Part shown: in pieces, positions 18,875 through 28,162 of the stretch | Layout of the letters: the number at the start of each line of letters is the position of its first letter | How positions within the stretch are numbered: the stretch's first letter is position 1 | From: Novosphingobium sp. RL4 | Lineage (GTDB): Bacteria; Pseudomonadota; Alphaproteobacteria; Sphingomonadales; Sphingomonadaceae | Assembly (NCBI RefSeq): GCF_035658495.1 | Contig: NZ_CP141945.1 | Location: 1,048,501 to 1,112,500, forward strand | Length of the DNA stretch: 64,000 nt | Reading direction: 5' to 3' | Translations under genes and position numbers: made by a program | Notes under the pieces: generated by a model | What the model was told of the DNA's origin: nothing | Seen by the model: only the letters and a program-made list of their open reading frames with translations | Databases searched by the model: none

Positions 18875-20020
18875 CTAATGAAGGCCTCCATTAGCGGCAT
18901 TTCGGGCTGCGCGGGCTTCGTCCCTGTCGCGCTTGGCCAGGTAGAGCCGTGCATCTGCTTCGTCGAGGAGGATGGTGAGATCGTCGTTCCGGTCATTGGT
19001 CACAACCGTTCCGATCGCGGCGGAGATGGCGATGGTCAGGGTGCCGATGGTGAAGGGCTGCGCGATGGCCGAGACCAGGCGCTGGGCGAGAAGTTCGGCT
19101 TCCTCGCCCCGGTGCAGGCCATATTGTAAAACCGCGAATTCGTCTCCGCCGAGGCGGGCGACGATGTCGCCGCTGCGGATCGCGCCGCGCAGCCGGTCGG
19201 CCACGAACGCGAGCAGGGTATCCCCTACGGCATGGCCGTGTTCGTCGTTTACCGGCTTGAACCCGTTAAGGTCGAGATAGTGAACCGCAACCAGCCCGGA
19301 GGCCGAGATCAGCCGCGCGTTCTCGTCGAAGTATTCGCGCAGGGCCAGCCGGTTCGGCAGCGCCGTAAGGCTGTCGCTGCGGGCGAGCGTGACGGAGAGC
19401 AATCGCTTCACGGTTTCCGTCTGCACGATCTCGAAACGCATCGTCAGCGCCTGTATTCCACCCACGAGGTAGGCGGTGGTAACGAGCGCCAGTCCTACGT
19501 AGATCGGCGTTGCACGCGCAAAGGCCACCGCGATGCAGGGACCGGCGGCCGCAAGCAGGGAGAGCCCGGCAATCTGCGGACGCCGCCCGACACCTGTGAC
19601 GACCCCTGCGCAGAATCCCATGACGACGCATATGGCCAGCATGTGTGCTTCGGGATTTTCGAGCGAAAAGACATAGGCGGCAAGCGCGCCGAGAAGAATC
19701 GCGAAGCCCACATAAGGGATTGCGAAGGCGACTTCGAGCCGCCGGGCCTCTCGGCTGTGAATGACGGCGGTCAGCACGCGCGCGCGCAAGCGCCGGGCCA
19801 CTTCTATGCGCGCGGCCCATGTCAGGAGCGCGGCCGTTCCGATGACGAGGATCGTCCCATCGCCCTCCGCGCGGTAGATCAGCACGAAGAACATCGCGAA
19901 GACCACGAGCATGTACATGGCCTGTGCGATTGTCTCGTAGAGGCTGCGCACGAGTTCGACGTAGACCCTGTCCGAAAGGGGCTCGGCCGGATTTCCCGCG
20001 GTTGACGAAATCACGATCAT
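18875..20020 (-). CDS. Membrane-bound diguanylate cyclase (GGDEF)
   Basis: A 381-residue protein with about six hydrophobic segments in residues 25-190 and a C-terminal GGDEF domain. The active site is intact (ARLGGDEFAVL), and the product-inhibition I-site RSGD lies five residues before it, so the enzyme should make c-di-GMP and be feedback-inhibited. The sensor part matches no motif I can name. The start at ATG 20020 was chosen because the membrane part follows directly and GGGAGAG precedes it, although the spacing is short; starts up to 75 bp further upstream are possible. It is transcribed towards the nucleotidyltransferase and diverges from the LysR gene. Confidence 0.88.
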   Translation of the reverse strand: MIVISSTAGNPAEPLSDRVYVELVRSLYETIAQAMYMLVVFAMFFVLIYRAEGDGTILVIGTAALLTWAARIEVARRLRARVLTAVIHSREARRLEVAFAIPYVGFAILLGALAAYVFSLENPEAHMLAICVVMGFCAGVVTGVGRRPQIAGLSLLAAAGPCIAVAFARATPIYVGLALVTTAYLVGGIQALTMRFEIVQTETVKRLLSVTLARSDSLTALPNRLALREYFDENARLISASGLVAVHYLDLNGFKPVNDEHGHAVGDTLLAFVADRLRGAIRSGDIVARLGGDEFAVLQYGLHRGEEAELLAQRLVSAIAQPFTIGTLTIAISAAIGTVVTNDRNDDLTILLDEADARLYLAKRDRDEARAARNAANGGLH

Positions 20021-20154
20021 CTCTCCCAGTGGCCTGCGCTCACGCTGGCGCGACGCCGACTTTATTGTTGTCCACGATCTACGGCATCGCGGCACCGTCT
20101 GCCAGTTTTGCCGAGGTGCTTTAACTTCCCGGTTCGGCTGGGTATCCCTGCCAC

Positions 20155-21042
20155 ATGAACCTGCGTCACATCGAGGTGTTCCATGCGGTCTACTCGACCG
20201 GGTCGGTGAGCGGCGCCGCGCGGCTGCTCAACGTCTCGCAGCCTGCGGTCACCAATCTCCTGCGCCATGCCGAGAGCCTCCTGGGGTTTGCCCTGTTCGA
20301 ACGATCCCGCGGGAGACTGGTGCCGACCGCCGACGCGCACGACCTTTACGAGCAGGCGGACGAGATCCAGGGACAGGTATACCGGCTTCGCGAAACGGCG
20401 CGGAACATGCGGCGGGGCAGGGGGCGCACGCTGCGGCTTTCGGTGCTCCCTTCGCTGGGCATGGAACTGCTGCCCGCTGCGCTGGCCGGATATCTGGCCG
20501 GCCATTCCGGCGTTTCCATCGAACTCCACACCCTGCACCACGGCGACATGCCGGCCCGGCTCTATGAGCGGGAGACCGATGTGGTGATCTGCTACACGCC
20601 GCCGCGCGAATCTCCGGTGGCCAGCGTGCGGCTCGGCATGGGCGAAATGGTCGCCTGCTACCGCGAACAGGACATGCCGAATGCTCCGGCACGGCTGCCG
20701 CTCGGGGAACTGGCCGGCCGGCCCTTCATCTCGACGTTCGACAGCGGGCCGCAGGCATTGGCCATTGCCGCAGAACTGGAACGGCAGGGCGTGGAACTGG
20801 ACGTGGCAGGGGCATCGCGGACCTATTTCGTTGCCGCGGCGATGGCCCGTGCGGGGCTCGGCGTGACCATCGTGGACCTTCATACTGCCCTGGCCATGAA
20901 GGGGCCGGAGATGGCGATGCGGCCGCTCGATCCGCCGCAGTCCTATGAAATTCACGCGGTTTACCTGGAGGCTCGCCCGCCTTCGCGACTGGCGCTGGAT
21001 TTCCTCGATCATCTTGTCGCCGTCATGGCGGCGGCCGGCTGA
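20155..21042 (+). CDS. LysR-family transcriptional regulator
   Basis: A 295-residue protein with the LysR N-terminal winged helix (residues 1-60: MNLRHIEVFHAVYSTGSVSG, then AARLLNVSQPAVTNLLRHAE) and a C-terminal effector domain. It is followed on the same strand, 107 bp later, by dgcN and dgcA, and most likely controls them. LysR proteins are usually activators whose effector is a pathway substrate, here perhaps an N-acylated or D-amino acid. The start codon is preceded by no clear ribosome site. The gene is divergent from the diguanylate cyclase, with a 134-bp space between. Confidence 0.9.
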   Translation: MNLRHIEVFHAVYSTGSVSGAARLLNVSQPAVTNLLRHAESLLGFALFERSRGRLVPTADAHDLYEQADEIQGQVYRLRETARNMRRGRGRTLRLSVLPSLGMELLPAALAGYLAGHSGVSIELHTLHHGDMPARLYERETDVVICYTPPRESPVASVRLGMGEMVACYREQDMPNAPARLPLGELAGRPFISTFDSGPQALAIAAELERQGVELDVAGASRTYFVAAAMARAGLGVTIVDLHTALAMKGPEMAMRPLDPPQSYEIHAVYLEARPPSRLALDFLDHLVAVMAAAG

Positions 21043-21149
21043 TCCGGCAGGGCTTGGCCTATAATCGCAGGCTATGGGTTGGCCGGATGTCGGTATGCGC
21101 GCCGGGCGGACGGGGCTGCTAATCATGCGCCAGTCCCACAGCAGCAACG

Positions 21150-22175
21150 ATGGATGGCGTTAACATGATCTCCGGCCCCTTTCTTCTCTATATAGGCGAC
21201 AAGCGTAACCCTCTCGATGTGAAGACCTCGCGCGGGTTGGCCGCGTTCCGTCCGCAGGACTGCATCGGGGAACTGCGTGAGCCGGATGGCCCGCTTTCGC
21301 TGGGGCTGCCGTGCATGACGGTGGAGCAAGCGGCGGCGGCAGGTGCGCGGGCGCTGGTTCTGGGGATCGCCACGAGCGGCGGCCGGCTTGAGGAGGCGAT
21401 GATCCCGCATATTCTCGCTGCGCTCGATGCCGGGCTCGACGTGGTATCGGGCCTGCATCAGCACCTTGGAGAAGACGCCCGGGTGCGCGAGCGCGCGGCA
21501 GCGCTCGGCCGCAGGCTTATCGATGTCCGCGCCGCCCCGGCCGGGCTCAAGGTCGGCAACGGTGCACGGCGGTCCGGACGGCGCCTGCTTACCGTGGGAA
21601 CCGATTGTGCGGTGGGCAAGATGTACACCTCGCTCCACCTCGTGGCGGCGATGAACGCGCGCGGCCTTCCCGCCCGCTTCCGTGCGACCGGCCAGACCGG
21701 AATCCTGATCGCGGGCGAAGGCGTGGCGATCGACTGCGTTATCGCCGACTTCATTTCCGGTGCGGCCGAGGCGCTTTCGCCTGCCCGCGAGGATACCGTG
21801 TGGGATGTGATCGAAGGGCAGGGGTCTCTGTTCAATCCCTCCTTCGCGGGCGTGTCGCTCGGGCTGCTTCACGGCGCGCAGCCGCAGGCGCTGGTCCTGT
21901 GCCACGAAGCCGCGCGTCCGCACATTCGCGGGTTGCCGCATATGCCGGTACCTGATCTCAAGGCCTGCCTCGAAGAGAACCTGCGCTGTGCCCGCCTTAC
22001 CAGTCCCTCGGTGGAGGCGGTTGGCGTATCGATCAACGGGTCCGGTCTTGCGCCGGAGGATGCCGCCGATTTTCGCGCCCGGATCGAGGACGATCTCGGC
22101 TTGCCCTGCGTCGATCCGCTGGTGACCGGGATGGACGCGCTGGTCGATCGGATCGCGGCCGGTAGCTGGGCGTGA
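21150..22175 (+). CDS. dgcN: DgcN-like protein (DUF1611), N-acetyltransferase of D-glutamate catabolism
   Basis: A 341-residue DUF1611 protein. It has an N-terminal Rossmann-like part (ATSGGRLEEAMIPHI) and a C-terminal P-loop domain with GTDCAVGKMYTS near residue 150 in place of the GxxxxGKT pattern. In marine bacteria DgcN acetylates D-glutamate and the partner DgcA racemises the product to the L-form; assignment here rests on family and on the dgcN-dgcA order. An ATG at 21150 gives MDGVNM; a second ATG at 21165 is equally possible. The stop codon overlaps the dgcA start by 1 bp (TGATG), so the two are co-translated. Confidence 0.82.
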   Translation: MDGVNMISGPFLLYIGDKRNPLDVKTSRGLAAFRPQDCIGELREPDGPLSLGLPCMTVEQAAAAGARALVLGIATSGGRLEEAMIPHILAALDAGLDVVSGLHQHLGEDARVRERAAALGRRLIDVRAAPAGLKVGNGARRSGRRLLTVGTDCAVGKMYTSLHLVAAMNARGLPARFRATGQTGILIAGEGVAIDCVIADFISGAAEALSPAREDTVWDVIEGQGSLFNPSFAGVSLGLLHGAQPQALVLCHEAARPHIRGLPHMPVPDLKACLEENLRCARLTSPSVEAVGVSINGSGLAPEDAADFRARIEDDLGLPCVDPLVTGMDALVDRIAAGSWA

Positions 22176-23176
22176 TGCGCCGCCTTTCCGCCCGCGCCGA
22201 TCGGCACCGTCTTGCGCAGCCTTTCGCCATCGCACGGGGCACGCGGGAGGCCATCGACCTTGTGACCGTGTCGATCGGGCAGGACGGAAAGATCGGGCGA
22301 GGGGAGGGCGCCCCCTCCGCCCGCTACGGCGAGGAGGCGCAATCCGTGCTGGCGCAAGTGCAGGCCATCAGGCCCGCCATCCAAGCGGGGCTGGACCGGC
22401 AGGGACTGCTCTCCGTCATGGCGCCCGGCGCCGCGCTAAACGCCGTGGACTGTGCGCTCTGGGATCTTGAGGCGAAACTGTCTGGGGTCGCCGTTGCCGA
22501 CCGTCTTGGCCCTCTGCCCGGCGGGATCGTGACGGCCATCACCGTGGGTATCGACAGGCCCGAAGGCATGGCGGCGCGGGCCCGCTTCCTTGCCGGCGCG
22601 AAAGAGGCGGATGGTCCTGCGCCGCTGCTGAAGATCAAGCTGGACGCCGATGATATCATCGACCGCGTTCAGGCTGTGCGTGAGGCCGCACCGCTGGCCC
22701 AGCTCATTGCCGATGCCAATGAAAGCTGGGACATGGCCTTGCTCGAACGCGTTCTGCCGGCGCTGGCCGCCGCACGTGTCGAACTGCTGGAACAGCCCTT
22801 GCCGGCTGGCGCGGATGAACCGCTGGAAGGCTTCGCCTCTCCCGTTCCCCTTTCCGCAGACGAATCCGCGCATGTCGCGGCCGAGGTGGAGTTGCTTGCC
22901 TCCCGCTACGATTATGTGACCATCAAGCTCGACAAATCGGGTGGACTGACCGGTGCGCTGGCTCTGGCCGAGGCGGCGCAGGCAGCGGGAATGGGGCTGA
23001 TGACGGGGTGCATGCTGTGCTCCTCTCTGTCGGTCGCCCCGGCATGGCATCTCGCCGCGCGCAGCCGTTTCGTCGATCTCGATGGACCGCTCTGGCTGGC
23101 AGCCGACCATCCGGGCGGGAGCGTACTGGAGGAGGGGCTGCTCCGTGCCCCAAGCGGTCTGGGATGGGGTTGGTAA
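22175..23176 (+). CDS. dgcA: Enolase-superfamily racemase/epimerase, DgcA-like
   Basis: A 333-residue member of the muconate-lactonizing/dipeptide-epimerase branch. The active-site pattern is complete: the lysine pair in LKIKLD near residue 150, metal ligands in IADANES, LLEQPL and SADESAH, and the second base lysine in VTIKLDKSGG near residue 250. Known relatives include L-Ala-D/L-Glu epimerase and DgcA (N-acetyl-D-glutamate racemase). Directly after dgcN the latter is more likely. ATG at 22175 was chosen over an overlapping GTG 3 bp earlier. It is the last gene of the operon. Confidence 0.82.
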   Translation: MRRLSARADRHRLAQPFAIARGTREAIDLVTVSIGQDGKIGRGEGAPSARYGEEAQSVLAQVQAIRPAIQAGLDRQGLLSVMAPGAALNAVDCALWDLEAKLSGVAVADRLGPLPGGIVTAITVGIDRPEGMAARARFLAGAKEADGPAPLLKIKLDADDIIDRVQAVREAAPLAQLIADANESWDMALLERVLPALAAARVELLEQPLPAGADEPLEGFASPVPLSADESAHVAAEVELLASRYDYVTIKLDKSGGLTGALALAEAAQAAGMGLMTGCMLCSSLSVAPAWHLAARSRFVDLDGPLWLAADHPGGSVLEEGLLRAPSGLGWGW

Positions 23177-23672
23177 GCGCCTGTCGTCGCTTCGATTGAA
23201 GTCGTTCCGACCTGTATTTCGCTTTGGGAGCCTTGCGCGCGTCTTGGCTCGCGGTGATCCCCATTCGGGACGTGTCATGCCTTTTGCGTGCCGGAAGCTC
23301 TCGCGTTCCGCCCCTTGCGCACGCGCCAGACCAGACCGATGTTCCGGATAAAAATCATTATAAATCATATTATTAGTCGGTAGTGACCGCGACGGCTCAT
23401 CGCGTCCGCCGCCTGTAGGCCGCATCCCGCCATGGTTACCGGTTTCTTATCCCCGAAAGGCTTTCCCGGCGCCTGACACCTCTCTTGCGCATTCCTTCAT
23501 GCGGCTGCCTCGCCCTGCAAGCAGGCTGGTGCAGGCAATTGCCGCCCGATGGAGCCGCTCCGGCTCCAGTTCGGGATGCCGGGCGAGTCCATGTCCTTCA
23601 TCTTTCAGCAAAAGCCCCCCCACGCACCACTTTCCGCATCTGGAAACACGAACCTTAGGCAATGACGCGAAA
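23177..23672. other. 496-bp intergenic region upstream of the TpsB gene
   Basis: No gene is supported here. The frame of the following gene stays open to about 23499 but without family features or ribosome site. The notable element is an AT-rich island at about 23341-23385 (with ATTATAAATCATATTATTAG), in sharp contrast to the surrounding GC-rich DNA, which probably marks the promoter of the secretion gene. Confidence 0.5.
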
Positions 23673-25406
23673 ATGACGGTTCTGGCATTCCTACCCCACC
23701 GCTCGCGCATCGTGCCGCAGGACAAGCGTTTGTCCCGGCGCCTGGGCCTCCTGCTGGCAGGGCTGCTTTTGCAGTCGGCACCCTGCCAGTCGGCCCAGGC
23801 GCAAATCCTGGTTCCCGTTCCCCAGTCACCCACGATCGACCGCGACCGCATCGACCGGCAGGATCCGAACGTGCCCCGCGTGCCGGCGCCGACCCAGGTT
23901 CCGCAGGCACAGCCACCCGTCGTGGCCGGCACGTCGAACACCCCTTCCAGAGGCCCCGGCGTGATGCTCAACGCACTGCGCTATGAAGGTTCGACACTGC
24001 CGAGGGCCACGCTCGACAAGGCCGTTGCCGCCTTCATCGGCGCGCCGCTCAATCAGGACAATCTTCAGAAGATCGCCAATGTCATCAGCGCGACTTACGC
24101 GCAGAGCGACATTGCCTTCTACGCCGTGACCGTTCCGCCCCAGGTGCCCACGGGCGGCGTCATCACCATTCGCGTGCTTGAAGGACGGATCACCGAGTAC
24201 GCGCTGGACGGCAAGACCAAGAGCACGCCGACCCGGCTGATCGACGCACAAGTAAAGCGCCTGATGCGTGAAACGCCGACCCACAAGTCGAGCATCGAAC
24301 GCACCATCTCGCTGCTGCGCGACATTCCCGGGCAGACGGTCCAGGCGAGCCTCAAGCCCACGGCCCGACCCGGCGAGCTCGCGCTCGACCTCAAGGTTGA
24401 ACGCAAGCAGATCGACGTGACGCTGAACGTCAACAATGCGGGTGTCGTCAACGTCACCACCGGCGTCCAGTCGCAGGTCGGCGTCAGCGTCAACGGGGTG
24501 CTTCGCGAAGGGGACACCACCCGGCTTTCCGGCAACGTACCCTTCAACCCGGAGCGCTATCAGTTCTACTCGGTCAGCCATGCCACGCCGATCGGCTCGA
24601 ACGGAACGACGCTGGGGGTGAGCGGTGCCTATGTCCGCACCAAGACCAAGGACCTCGATATTGTGGGCGAAGCGAAGCAGGCGGGGATCGCGATTTCGCA
24701 CCCCCTGATCCGCTCCTATCGCCGCAATCTCTCGTTGAGCCTTTCGTTGGACGGCACCAACAGCAACAACTATTTCCTCGACACGACGTTCGGCGGTTTC
24801 AAGACGCGCGCGGTTCGTCTCGGTACGGTATGGTCGTCGATCGACAAGACCGGCGGCTATGCAATTTCGACGAGCCTCAGCCAGGGGCTCGACGGGCTCG
24901 GCGCGCGGCCGATCGAAGGCTATTCCGAAGCCGGATTCCGCAAGGCGAACGTTCAGATCACCGCGGTGAAGGAACTGAGCAAGACGATCTCCGTCAGGGC
25001 GACCGTGCGCGGGCAGTATACGCGAGACAAATTGCCGACCACGGAACGTTTCTCTCTCGGCGGTGACGGGGCGGGTATGGCCTACCGTGTCGGCATCATC
25101 ACAGCGGACAAGGCCGCAGCAGGCGGGCTTGAAGTGAACTGGCGGGTGGCTGGGAAGCCGGCTGCCAGCGCACGGGGGCTCACCGTCTTCGCCTATACGG
25201 ATGCCGCCTTGGCGCACAGCTATGCGAGGCCGGCTTACGCCCTCGCCTCCGAGAACGTCACGCTCGCGACGGCGGGCGGAGGGGTGAGAATCACGCCGAT
25301 CAAGGGGTGGACGGCGAGCGCACAAGTTGCGGTTCCTGTCAAGTCTCCATATGAGTATTACAGCAAAAAAGCGCGCTTCTTCTTCAGCGTCAGTCGAACA
25401 GTCTGA
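23673..25406 (+). CDS. TpsB outer-membrane transporter, ShlB/FhaC/HecB family
   Basis: A 577-residue protein. It has a long signal peptide ending near SAQAQ, a proline-rich linker (residues about 45-85), a POTRA-type domain (YEGSTLPRATLDKAVAAFIG through VLEGRITEYAL) and a C-terminal 16-strand-type barrel of about 340 residues. These are the parts of two-partner secretion transporters, which export large TpsA exoproteins. No TpsA with a haemagglutinin-type secretion domain is seen in the window. The usual VRGY loop motif appears only as AYRVG near residue 470, and the protein ends in valine rather than an aromatic residue, so it may be a divergent type. A terminator follows, making it a single-gene unit. 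Confidence 0.85.
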   Translation: MTVLAFLPHRSRIVPQDKRLSRRLGLLLAGLLLQSAPCQSAQAQILVPVPQSPTIDRDRIDRQDPNVPRVPAPTQVPQAQPPVVAGTSNTPSRGPGVMLNALRYEGSTLPRATLDKAVAAFIGAPLNQDNLQKIANVISATYAQSDIAFYAVTVPPQVPTGGVITIRVLEGRITEYALDGKTKSTPTRLIDAQVKRLMRETPTHKSSIERTISLLRDIPGQTVQASLKPTARPGELALDLKVERKQIDVTLNVNNAGVVNVTTGVQSQVGVSVNGVLREGDTTRLSGNVPFNPERYQFYSVSHATPIGSNGTTLGVSGAYVRTKTKDLDIVGEAKQAGIAISHPLIRSYRRNLSLSLSLDGTNSNNYFLDTTFGGFKTRAVRLGTVWSSIDKTGGYAISTSLSQGLDGLGARPIEGYSEAGFRKANVQITAVKELSKTISVRATVRGQYTRDKLPTTERFSLGGDGAGMAYRVGIITADKAAAGGLEVNWRVAGKPAASARGLTVFAYTDAALAHSYARPAYALASENVTLATAGGGVRITPIKGWTASAQVAVPVKSPYEYYSKKARFFFSVSRTV

Positions 25407-25429
25407 ATTGCGCTTTTGCGTGTACGCAA

Positions 25430-25460
25430 AAAGCCGGCGTCCCATGGGCGCCGGCTTTTC
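25430..25460. terminator. Intrinsic terminator after the TpsB gene
   Basis: AAAAGCCGGCG (25430-25440) and CGCCGGCTTTT (25450-25460) form an 11-bp perfect stem with a 9-nt loop. A-rich and T-rich flanks make it work in both directions. It lies 24 bp after the TpsB stop and 40 bp before the next start. Confidence 0.88.
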
Positions 25461-25500
25461 TATCCGCGGTATCGATTCAATCAAAGGGATAGAGAAGACG

Positions 25501-26061
25501 ATGAAAAACGTCTGGGAAGTCTGGCCAAGCGCACTCACTACAGCGGAATGCGACGCGATCGCCAAGCGCGCCGAAAATTACGGAGAGCAGGACGCTACCA
25601 TAGGGTTCACGAACTCGCTTCGCAGCGATCTTGGATATCGGACGTCGAGTGTCCGCTGGCTCGATGTTTCGCGCGAGAAGGACATCGTTTCGCGCATCAT
25701 GGATTTCGTTCGCCCTTCGAACCGCACCAACTTCGGCGTCGAGATCGAAGCGCCGTACGAACTTCAGTTCACTGAATACCGGGCGACAAACAAAGGGCAT
25801 TACGATTGGCATCAGGACGTATGGCTTGAATCGCCCCGCCCTTACGCCAGGAAGCTTTCCGTAGTTGTCCAAATGTCGTCGCCGGAGGAGTACAAAGGCG
25901 GGCAATTCGAATTCTTCGGCATCCCCAATCCGGGGGGCCAGTTCGCCCCGCGGGGCAGCCTGCTGATCTTTCCTTCGTTTCTCCAGCACCGGGTCCTGCC
26001 GGTGGTCGAAGGAAAGCGGCGCAGCCTTGTGACATGGATCGAAGGGCCGAACTGGCGCTGA
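25501..26061 (+). CDS. 2-oxoglutarate/Fe(II)-dependent oxygenase, prolyl-4-hydroxylase superfamily
   Basis: A 186-residue single-domain dioxygenase. The facial triad is visible as H104-x-D106 (HYDWHQDVW) and H163 (LQHRVLPV), with the 2OG-binding arginine at R173/R174 (KRRSLVTW), in the order typical of the 2OG-FeII_Oxy_3/PKHD type. It has no signal peptide and should be cytoplasmic. The ATG at 25501 follows AGAGAAG. It sits 40 bp after a terminator and 24 bp before the prepilin peptidase gene, so it may be co-transcribed with that gene. Members of this superfamily hydroxylate free amino acids, peptides or proteins. Two Gly-Pro-Thr-rich collagen-like proteins are encoded 4-8 kb downstream, which makes a protein-hydroxylase role worth testing, but the substrate is unknown. 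Confidence 0.85.
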   Translation: MKNVWEVWPSALTTAECDAIAKRAENYGEQDATIGFTNSLRSDLGYRTSSVRWLDVSREKDIVSRIMDFVRPSNRTNFGVEIEAPYELQFTEYRATNKGHYDWHQDVWLESPRPYARKLSVVVQMSSPEEYKGGQFEFFGIPNPGGQFAPRGSLLIFPSFLQHRVLPVVEGKRRSLVTWIEGPNWR

Positions 26062-26085
26062 ACGGGCTTTGGCTGGCGCTTTGCG

Positions 26086-26613
26086 ATGAACATTCCCGCT
26101 CTCGCCGCTTCGGCTCCGGCGCATCCTCTTGTCTGCCTGGCGGCAGTGGCCGCACTGCTCCTGCTGAGCGGCGCTGCGATCTGCATGGATCTGGCATATC
26201 GCCGAATTCCCAATCTCGTTTGCGTCGCCGTTGCTCTATGCGCGGTTCCGTACTGGTTCGGCATTTCGGGCTGGTCTGGAATGTTGAGCCTTGGCGGGCA
26301 ACTGGCGATTTCACTGGCCCTGACGTTGCCCTTGGCGCTCGCATTTGCATTGCGACTGATCGGCGGCGGTGACGTGAAGCTTATCCTGGCCATGGTGCTT
26401 TGGGTTGGAATGGCGAAAGTCGGGACGATGGCGCTCGCCGTCGCCGTGATCGGGGGGATGTTGGGCATTTCCCTGAAGCTCCTGAACCTGGTGTTCTGGC
26501 GCATCCGAACCGACAACCTGCCTTATGGCTTGGCGATCGTCGCGGGTACTTTCGTTGCCATGGCCGGCGACCTCGGCCGGCTGCTGGCAAATGCGAGCCT
26601 CGCGGCGGCATAG
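26086..26613 (+). CDS. cpaA: Prepilin peptidase of the Tad system, A24 family (CpaA/TadV)
   Basis: A 175-residue polytopic membrane protein. Both catalytic aspartates of A24 peptidases are present: D35 in MDLAYRRIPN and D96 in the GGGDVKLI motif. It is the short type that lacks the N-terminal cysteine-rich methylase domain, as usual for CpaA/TadV. It should cut the leader of the Flp pilin encoded at 49394 and probably of the TadE/TadG-like pseudopilins. It is unusual in lying about 14 kb away from the pilus operon, which carries its own inactive-looking relative at 50014. The start at ATG 26086 gives a normal first transmembrane segment. Confidence 0.9.
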   Translation: MNIPALAASAPAHPLVCLAAVAALLLLSGAAICMDLAYRRIPNLVCVAVALCAVPYWFGISGWSGMLSLGGQLAISLALTLPLALAFALRLIGGGDVKLILAMVLWVGMAKVGTMALAVAVIGGMLGISLKLLNLVFWRIRTDNLPYGLAIVAGTFVAMAGDLGRLLANASLAAA

Positions 26614-26920
26614 GGGGGCCTCGGGCGGGGGAATTGCAGCCGAAACGCCCTCGAAACCCCGCCGCTGCCGGAAGCTGCGCGGGGCTGTCGGCAAAGGGGC
26701 TGTAAATTACGCAAGTCCATGCTCAGCAGGCATCGCGCATCACGGGCTGGCGGATAAACGCCTCGAAAATCCGGGTTTCATCCGCAAATTCAGCTTCGCC
26801 GTCATCGCGGGGCGCCGCTGCCCAAAGCCCTCGATCCGAACTCAATTCGGCTGGCGAACGGGCCGCCGGCGTGGTCCCCTAAGGGCCGAACACAATTCAC
26901 AAGATACCAGGGAGTTCAAC
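26614..26920. other. 307-bp space upstream of the beta-barrel gene
   Basis: No gene is supported. The open frame of the following gene runs through it but has no family features and no suitable start before 26921. No clear terminator or repeat was seen; it presumably holds the promoter of the barrel gene. Confidence 0.4.
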
Positions 26921-28162
26921 TTGCAGCGCACATCGTCCGTCATGGGAATTCAGCTATCGGCGCGTTTCGCCGCAGCGGCTTGCGCGGTGTCGGTGGCAGC
27001 GATCGGCCTCGCGTCTCCAGCCCTTGCCGCTCCTTATGGTCCCGACGCGACGACGCCGGGCGAAGCGGCGGTGGCGGGGGCACTGGATGCGATCGCCAAT
27101 CCCGCGACCAGCACTTATGGGCCGATGCTGGATTCGATCGACGATCTGCCGGATGCCTCGCAGCGCGCGGCCGCGCTGAACCAGCTGAGCCCGCGTAATT
27201 ATCGGCTGCTGCCGCGTCTCGCCATCCAGTCGATGGACGCGACGGACCGGGAGATCCGGGGCTATCTGGTCCAGCGCCGTGAAATGGCGCTTGATGCCGG
27301 GCCCGATGTGCCGAGCAGCGGCGACAAGACGATCACCTTCATGCTCAGCTACGGCCTCAAGCAGGGCAAGTATGAGGCCCGCACCGATCGTCCTTCTGCA
27401 AATTCGGACAGCCGGTCGATCCGCGCCGGCGTCGATATCGCGCCGGTCGAGGGCATGATCCTGGGCGCGACGCTGGGTATCGACGGTCTCGATGCCAATC
27501 TCGACCGCAGCCAGCAACCGCGTATCACCCAGTTCAACGTGAACATCGGGCCCTATGCCAGCTATACGAACGGCAAGTTCTACGTCGATGCCACTGCCGG
27601 ATACAACCGGAGCTACTACAAGCTGCGGCGGCAGGTGTCCTGGACCGGGTTCACGGATCAGCTTCAGGCCCGTGCAGATGGCGATAACGCCGCAGGTACG
27701 GTCGAAGCAGGCGGAATTCTGCAAGTCGGCGCCTTTCGGGCGCAACCGTTCGCCGGATTGCAGTATCGATACGCCGACGTCAGCGGGTTTGCGGAGCACG
27801 GCGGCACCGCCGCGCTGGGTGTCGCAAGATACAAGACGGAATCGCTGCGCGGATCTCTCGGCTTGCGCACGACGGCGACGGTCAAGAAAGGTTCATGGGC
27901 GATCCGGCCGATGGTCGAGGCGCAATGGCAGCGTGAACTGCGTTCGCATCCCGACAGCCGGATCGAGGCGATCTTCCTTGACGGAGGCACCCCGATCTTC
28001 ACGCTGCCCGCCGGTCGCTATGCGCGCAATGCCGCCATTGTCGGCGCAGGGCTGACCGCAGTTCACGGCGACCGGACCGCGCTTCGTCTTTCCTACAACG
28101 GAGAACTTGCGAAGGACCGCCGCGTCCATGCCTTTGCGATTACCGCCAGTCGCCGCTTCTAG
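26921..28162 (+). CDS. Outer-membrane protein with C-terminal autotransporter-type beta-barrel
   Basis: A 413-residue protein with a signal peptide (AAIGLASPALAA) and a C-terminal region of about 270 residues with alternating strands, ending in the outer-membrane signature SRRF. The barrel begins near KTITFMLSYGLKQGKYE. The N-terminal 100 residues (PDASQRAAALNQLSP and LLPRLAIQSMDAT) match the short helical stretch that often precedes autotransporter barrels. A large passenger is missing, so it is either a barrel-only protein or a stump. The TTG at 26921 was chosen because GGGAG lies 6 bp upstream; ATG 26942 is the alternative. Confidence 0.78.
   Translation: MQRTSSVMGIQLSARFAAAACAVSVAAIGLASPALAAPYGPDATTPGEAAVAGALDAIANPATSTYGPMLDSIDDLPDASQRAAALNQLSPRNYRLLPRLAIQSMDATDREIRGYLVQRREMALDAGPDVPSSGDKTITFMLSYGLKQGKYEARTDRPSANSDSRSIRAGVDIAPVEGMILGATLGIDGLDANLDRSQQPRITQFNVNIGPYASYTNGKFYVDATAGYNRSYYKLRRQVSWTGFTDQLQARADGDNAAGTVEAGGILQVGAFRAQPFAGLQYRYADVSGFAEHGGTAALGVARYKTESLRGSLGLRTTATVKKGSWAIRPMVEAQWQRELRSHPDSRIEAIFLDGGTPIFTLPAGRYARNAAIVGAGLTAVHGDRTALRLSYNGELAKDRRVHAFAITASRRF

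Noticed and set aside
23341..23385. AT-rich stretch as a Fur box before the TpsB gene
   Set aside because: It has some ATCATTAT-like sequence but too poor a match to the 19-bp consensus, and the gene is not evidently iron-related.
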